From positions 186,001-250,000 of the forward strand of contig CAVSPO010000028.1 in the NCBI GenBank assembly GCA_963730005.1: a stretch of 64,000 nucleotides of DNA. The letters run 5' to 3'. Position 1 is the stretch's first letter; each line of letters starts with the position of its first letter. Shown here one piece after another: positions 55,738 to 64,000 of the stretch. Made by a program: the position numbers and the translations under genes. This DNA comes from CAVSPO01 sp963730005. Its GTDB lineage: Bacteria > Actinomycetota > Actinomycetes > Propionibacteriales > Propionibacteriaceae. The notes beneath the pieces are model-generated. The model saw only the letters and a list, made by a program, of their open reading frames with translations, ran no database searches and was not told the origin of the DNA.

Positions 55738-56054
55738 CCCGATCCGACCAAGAGCGGTTCGCCGACATCCTCCAGGCGATCCAGCGGTGCCAGGATTACG
55801 AGCGCTACCTCCGGTCCGACGAGTTCGCGTCGATGGCCTACGACGCTGTCCTTCGCAATCTTGCGGTGATCGGCGAGGCTGTCCGCTCCCTGCCGAGCGA
55901 GACGCGCGACCGCATGCCCGATATTCCGTGGGCTGCGATCGCAGGCCTTCGTAACATCGTCGTCCACGAGTACTTCCGCGTGAATCCCGACCTGATCCTC
56001 GACTTGGTCGATCACCAACTCGCCCCGCTGGCCGAGCGGCTACGCCACGCCTGA
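55734..56054 (+). CDS. HEPN-domain (DUF86) RNase toxin
   Basis: This 106-residue all-helical HEPN protein has the catalytic and modification motif R-x4-H-x-Y in GLRNIVVHEYFRVN near residue 73. It starts at GTG 55734, overlapping the MNT gene. DUF86 HEPN proteins cleave RNA as dimers and are neutralised by the paired MNT protein. Together the two genes form a complete, intact toxin-antitoxin module of normal length directly upstream of the large helicase cluster. Confidence 0.9.
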   Translation: MTRSDQERFADILQAIQRCQDYERYLRSDEFASMAYDAVLRNLAVIGEAVRSLPSETRDRMPDIPWAAIAGLRNIVVHEYFRVNPDLILDLVDHQLAPLAERLRHA

Positions 56055-56150
56055 GCCGCAAGAAGGCGACACACCCGACTCACGTGCCACGCATTTCTGC
56101 GTGCGCGAGGCCGACCAGCTGCGCCGCCGCCCGGATCGTGGTGGACGCCA

Positions 56151-56305
56151 ACCAACACTTCGGTGAACCCGGCCCGCTCGCTGGGCGTTGCCTGGTTCGC
56201 CGGGCCCGACGCGTTGGGGCAGGTCTGGTTGTTCATCGTCGCTCCGCTGATCGGTGCGGCCATCGCTGGTTTCACGTACGCCACCCTCACCGGCGACGAG
56301 GACAC
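56151..56305. repeat. Remnant of an aquaporin 3' end, second copy
   Basis: This noncoding fragment of 155 bases matches 55009-55163. It has no start codon or upstream aquaporin sequence and ends where the helicase promoter region begins. Together with the first copy it brackets 55164-56150, including the MNT/HEPN module. Confidence 0.85.
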
Positions 56306-56368
56306 CCACCCTGCGGGAGGTGTGGACCATTCGGGTTAGAGTGCAGTGAGCCCCAAGGAGAGGTCGGC

Positions 56369-59300
56369 GTGGACGTTTTCCGTGTGCGTGACAAGGTCAT
56401 TGACGACTACCGGTCGTTCACGACCGCGGTCATCGACATCAAGGACGCCCGGCTCAAGGACTTCTACCAGACCGAGCTCGATCGCGACCGGCAATGGCCG
56501 GAGCCCTGGATCTCGCTGAATCCCGCCTTCGAGACGGGCGGCCGAATCGACGAGCTTGTCCGCGAGGGGCTGCTGCACCCTGAGTGCGATCGCATTTTCC
56601 GGGTGAAAGACCACCTTGAAGACCTTGGCCGGGCGCCGTTCACGATGCACCGCCACCAGCGCGCGGCCATCGAGGTGGCCAGGACCGGCGAGAGCTACGT
56701 CCTCACCACCGGCACGGGGTCGGGAAAGTCGTTGGCCTACATCGTCCCGATCGTCGATCACGTGCTGCGGCAGCCCCGCACGCCCGGCGTGAAGGCGATC
56801 ATCGTGTACCCGATGAATGCGCTGGCCAACTCCCAGCGCGGCGAGCTGGAGAAGTTCCTGCGCAACGGTTACGGCGACGGACGCGAACCTGTGACGTTCG
56901 CCCGCTACACCGGCCAGGAACGGGGTGAGGAGCGCGACCGCATCCTGGCGAATCCGCCCGACATCTTGCTGACGAACTACGTGATGCTCGAGTTGGTGCT
57001 CACCCGCCCCGACGAGCGCGCCCGCCTGGTGAAGGCCGCGAAGGGGCTGCAGTTCCTGGTGCTGGACGAGCTGCACACGTATCGCGGACGCCAGGGCGCC
57101 GACGTGGCGATGCTGGTGCGCCGCGTCCGGGAGGCGTGCTCGTCGCCGCACCTGCAGTGCGTCGGCACGTCGGCCACCATGTCCAGCGGCGGGTCAACCC
57201 TCGACCAGAAGCGCGCGGTCGCCGAGGTCGCCACCCGCGTTTTCGGCGCCCTGGTGACTTCCGACCACGTGATCGGTGAGACCCTCACCCGGGCGACCGC
57301 AGCGCACACTGGCCGCGACGCTGCCGCACTGACCCAAACGGTCAGGTCCGGGCACCTACCGGACGACTACGCACAGCTGGCGGCGTCCCCGTTGGCGTCC
57401 TGGATCGAGACGATGTTCGGCCTGACCACCGAGGAAGCAACGGGCCAACTGATCCGGCAGGTGCCCCGCCGGCTCCGCGAGCACGCCGCCCCCGCCCTGT
57501 CGGGGCTGACCGGCCTGCCTGTCCAGGACTGTCACGACGCGATCCGGAACGCCCTGTTGAAGGGTTCGCGGGTGCTGCACCCAGAGACCGGCCGCCCGCT
57601 GTTCGCGTTTCGGTTGCACCAGTTCCTGTCGAAGGGTGACACCCTGCACGTGTCGCTCGAGTCGGAGCAGGATCGGTTCATCACCTCGAAGTACCAGGTC
57701 GCCGTTCCCTCATCGCCGGGCAAGCTGCTGTTCCCGCTGGCGTTCTGTCGCGAGTGCGGTCAGGAGTACGCGGTCGTGAAGGCGATCACTCGGCAGGGTG
57801 AGACGACCTATGCCCCCCGCGCGTCCCGCGACGTCACCGCCGGCGATGCGGTGGACGGCTACCTGTACGTGTCGACCCAGCTCCCGTGGCCGGCCGACCC
57901 GATCGCCGAGGGACGCCTTCCCGACTCGTGGGTGGGCCCCGACAACCAGATTCTGCCCAACAAGGTGCGCTACCAGCCCCAGCGGGTTCGCGTCGACACT
58001 GCCGGCCACGTCGTCCCCGTCGGGGGCACGCCGGCGGCGTTCATCCCGTCGCCGTTCACGTTCTGCCTGTCCTGCCAGGTCAGCTACGAGCAGACCCGGG
58101 GCCGTGACTTCTCCAAACTGGTCACCCTGGACGCCGAGGGCCGCAGTTCGGCGGTCTCGGTGCTGTCGACCAGTCTGGTTCGCGCCCTGCGCGAGGTGCC
58201 CGAGTCCGAATTGCCCGCCGAGGCCCGCAAGCTGCTGACCTTCGTCGACAACCGGCAGGACGCCAGCCTGCAAGCCGGGCACCTCAACGACTTCGTCCAG
58301 GTCGCCCAGTTGCGCGGCGCCCTGCACACGGCGATGAGGTCTGCCCCGCACGGCTTGAGCCACGAACGCGTCGCCGCCGAGGTGGTGGACGCCCTGGGGC
58401 TGCACTTCGCTGACTTCGCAGCGTCGCCGGACGCCGTCTACAACGCCAAGGCCCGCACCGAGCGGGCGTTGCGCGACCTGGTGGAGTATCGCCTCTACCT
58501 CGACCTGCAGCGCGGCTGGCGCATCACGATGCCGAACCTCGAACAGACCGGCCTGCTGCGCGTGGGCTACGAGTCGCTGGCCCAGATCGCCGCCGACCAG
58601 TCCCTGTGGGCCAAGGCGTTGCAGCCGATCCGCGACGCCCGGGACGGTCATCGAGAGGAGTTGTGCCGGATCGTCCTCGACGAGTTCCGCAAGGTGCTCG
58701 CCGTCGACGTCGACTGCCTCACCGAACCCGGGTTCGACCGGATCAAACGCCAGTCGTCGCAGGAGCTGACCGGGGTGTGGGCGGTGCCCGCCAACGAGGA
58801 GGTCACCGCTGTCGGCACCGTGTTCGTCTTCCCCGGTCAGCCGGGCAAGGGCCGCAACGATCTGCACCTGACCGGACGCTCCGCGCTGGGCCGCTACCTG
58901 TCGCGTCAGTTCACTGGCCCCGACAGGCTGGGAAGCGACGACGCGCAGCGCATCATCCAGGACATCCTCGCCGTGCTGACCCGCGCTGGGCTGCTCACCG
59001 AGGTCGACGGCAGCCATGGACGCCGCGGCTACCGGCTCAAGGCGTCCGCCCTGGTCTGGGCGGCCGGCGATGGCACCAGCGCGGCACCCGACCCGATCAG
59101 AAAGACCGTGGACGCCGACACCGGCAGCCGGGCGAACGTCTTCTTCCGCACCCTCTATCAGGGGGTGGCCCGGGAGTTGCGCGGCCTGTCGGCGCGTGAG
59201 CACACTGCCCAGGTCGGCCCACGGGAACGCGAGGAACGTGAGCACGCCTTCCGTAGGGGCACGCTGCCGCTGCTCTACTGCTCACCGACCATGGAGCTCG

Positions 59301-61522
59301 GCGTCGACATCTCCAGCTTGAACGCGGTCGGCCTGCGCAACGTCCCGCCGACCCCGGCGAACTACGCGCAACGTTCGGGCCGGGCTGGCCGATCGGGGCA
59401 GCCGGCGCTGGTGCTCACCTACTGCGCCAACGGCAACTCCCATGACCAGTACTACTTCCGGCGTTCGGCTGACATGGTGGCCGGTTCGGTCGCCGCCCCG
59501 CGGCTCGACCTGGCCAACGAGGCGCTGCTGCGCAGCCACGTCCAGGCGGTGTGGCTGGCCGAGACGGGTGAGAAGCTCGGCTCCCGGATGACCGACCTGC
59601 TGGACGCCGAGGGCCTCACCCCGTCCCTGGTCATGAAGCCCCAGAAGCAGCAGGCCTTCGCCGACCTGGACGCGATCCGCCGGGCCACCCGGCACGCGCA
59701 GGCGATCATCGAGCCGATGCTCCCGGAGCTGCAGGCCACCGCCTGGTGGAACGAGAGCTGGGTTGCGGACGTCGTTGCCGCCGCACCACGCACGCTGGAT
59801 GAGGCGTGCGAACGGTGGCGTCGCCTCTACTGGGCCGCCCTCGCCGACCAGGACGCCCAGAACCGGATCGTGCTGGAGAGCCACCTTTCCCCGCGGGCTC
59901 GCCTGGCAGCGACAATTCGTCGTCGCGAGGCCGAGAACCAGCTGCGGTTGCTGCGCAACGAGGACGAGGAAGCGGGCAATTCCGATTTCTACACCTACCG
60001 GTACTTTGCTTCCGAGGGGTTCCTGCCGGGCTACAGCTTCCCGCGGTTGCCGTTGGCCGCGTACATCCCCGCCGTCCGCGGGTCGGCGGGCACACGTGAC
60101 GGTGGCGACTACCTGCAGCGCCCACGGTTCCTGGCGATCTCCGAGTTCGGCCCCGGAGCTCTGATCTACCACGAGGGCGCCCGCTACGAGGTGAACCGCA
60201 TCCAGGTGCCGCTGTCCCCGTCAGGCCAGGCGGTCGTGGACACCACCCAGGCTCGTCGTTGCGAGGCTTGCGGGTACCACCACGACCGGCGAGCAGGCCT
60301 GGACGTGTGCGAGAACTGCGGTGAGCAGCTGGGCGCCACCACCTACGGGCTGATGCAACTGACCACCGTCTACACCCGCCGCCGCGAGCGGATCTCGTCG
60401 GACGAGGAGGAGCGTCGTCGCGCCGGCTTCGAGTTGCAGACGTCCTACCGGTTCAGCCAGCACGGCGACCGTTCTGGCAAGCTGGCCGCCGAGGTGCTCA
60501 CCGACGGGGCGCCACTGGCCGAGCTGACGTACGGCGACTCGGCGGAGGTACGGGTCACCAACCGCGGGCGTCGACGCCGCAAGGACGCCGCCGAGGTGGG
60601 CTTCTACCTTGACCCGGTGAAGGGGCAGTGGCTGTCCGACAAGGCCGGCGCTGACGCCGAGACCGAAGACGGCGCTCCGACCCCGAGGAAGCGAACGCGG
60701 TCCGCGTCATCCCCTATGTGCGGGACAACCGCAACATCCTGGTGCTTCGACTGGCCGACGCCGTGCCTGACGAGCTCGCCACCACCCTGCGCTTCGCACT
60801 GGAACGGGGCATCGAGGCAGCGTTCCAGCTGGAGGATTCCGAGCTGGCGAGCGAGGCGCTGCCCGACGACCAGCACCGCGGCCGGATGCTGTTCACCGAG
60901 TCCGCCGAGGGGGGAGCCGGTGTGCTGCGTCGCCTGCAGGCCGAGCCGGACGCCCTGGCGCTGGCCGCCCGCACAGCCCTGGAGATCGCCCACTTCGACC
61001 CGGACACGGGCGAGGACCGCAGCCACGCCGAGGCAGGCAGCGAGCGCTGCGAGAAGGCCTGCTACGACTGCCTGCTGTCCTACGGCAACCAGCTGGAGCA
61101 CACGGCCATCGATCGTCATCTGGTGCGTGACCTGCTGCTGCGGTTCGCGGGGGCCCGCACGAGCGTCTCGGCGTCCGACCTGCCGCGTGGCGAACATGTC
61201 GACGAGCTGCTGGCCGCCTGTGACAGTGATCTGGAGCGTGACTGGCTGCGCGCACTGGTTGCGGGCGACTTCCGGCTGCCGGACGCCGCGCAGCCGCTGT
61301 TGGAGGCGGCGGCTGCCGGCCAGACTTCCTGTATTCCGACGCCGGGCTGGCCGTGTTCATCGACGGGCCCGTTCACGACCGGCCGGACAAGAGCGCAGAG
61401 GACGCGGCGGTGCAGGAACGGCTGCTGGACGCGGGCTACAGCTACGTCCGCTTCGGGCACGACGATGACTGGGCGACGAAGCTCCGCGGACGGGCGGACG
61501 TGTTCGGGACAGGACGTGGGGC

Positions 61523-61526
<4 letters not shown>
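56369..61526 (+). CDS. Large DEAD-box helicase with C-terminal DUF1998-like domain (DruE/DrmAB-like), two likely frameshifts
   Basis: The protein is about 1720 residues after correction. The start is GTG 56369 with AAGGAG eight bases upstream; the open frame to 56084 reads through the aquaporin remnant. The helicase core shows TTGTGSGKSLAYIVPI (Walker A), VLDELHTYRGRQGADVA (DE-L-H box II), VGTSATMS (motif III), LLYCSPTMELGVDIS and YAQRSGRAGRSGQPA (motifs V-VI). CxxC pairs (CRECGQ, CLSCQ, CEACGYHH, CENCG) dot the second half. After a frameshift near 60.68 kb, the DUF1998-like end has CEKACYDCLLSYGNQLEH. After a second near 61.32 kb, a nuclease-like tail DFLYSDAGLAVFIDGPVHD follows. Family membership suggests anti-phage defence. 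Confidence 0.75.

Positions 61527-64000
<2,474 letters not shown>

Overview
The window is a chromosomal segment from a high-GC actinomycete, most likely a member of or close to the Propionibacteriaceae. The evidence is the actinobacterial origin order (yidD-rnpA-rpmH / dnaA / dnaN-recF-DUF721 / gyrB-gyrA-DUF3566-tRNA-Ile), frequent GTG and TTG starts, PASTA, DUF222-HNH and CDGSH genes, and an Rv0081-Rv0087-like hydrogenase operon. This placement is inference from gene content; no 16S rRNA gene is present.

Region 1 (1-19.9 kb) is the replication-origin core. rpmH-rnpA-yidD run left. A DUF222-HNH gene sits between rpmH and dnaA. oriC (about 4390-4715) lies between dnaA and dnaN, with several DnaA boxes and a CTA-trinucleotide run resembling DnaA-trios. 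A rhodanese lipoprotein, a damaged toxin-antitoxin pair, a methyltransferase, a DUF1345 protein and a Mg2+ P-type ATPase separate recF-DUF721 from gyrBA.

Region 2 (19.9-45.6 kb) is metabolic and accessory. Directly behind tRNA-Ile(GAT) is an unusual AAA+ protein whose C-terminus is a cysteine-less NrdG-like radical-SAM fragment, with a zinc-ribbon mini-gene upstream. Then come a GH3 hydrolase bordered by two long hairpin repeats, a zinc ADH, a CDGSH protein coupled to a HAD-HerA-like fusion, and metY preceded by a Met/Cys-rich leader peptide. A PASTA protein, a two-component cluster with two broken kinases, a CPBP protease, two glycosyltransferases, a PHP protein, a second MDR enzyme and a 1-Cys peroxiredoxin follow. 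A second, inverted and frameshifted DUF222-HNH copy, a UspA protein and cysK close the region. A 16-bp CsoR/CstR-type palindrome occurs upstream of both the rhodanese and the peroxiredoxin, and with cysK and metY this gives the window a sulfur/redox theme.

Region 3 (45.7-53.2 kb) is a tightly coupled seven-gene operon: an ArsR regulator, then six hydrogenase-4/formate-hydrogenlyase-like subunits. The large subunit appears to lack the usual [NiFe] cysteine ligands.

Region 4 (53.3-64 kb) holds a secreted SLH-like repeat protein, aquaporin, a MNT/HEPN toxin-antitoxin pair flanked by two 155-bp copies of the aquaporin 3' end, and a defence-type pair: a very large DEAD helicase with a DUF1998-like C-terminus (DruE/DrmAB-like) overlapping an SNF2 helicase (DrmD-like) that runs off the window.

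Caveat: apparent frameshifts are absent from 0-32 kb but recur after 32 kb and are dense after 61.6 kb. Some broken genes may be sequencing or assembly errors rather than real pseudogenes.
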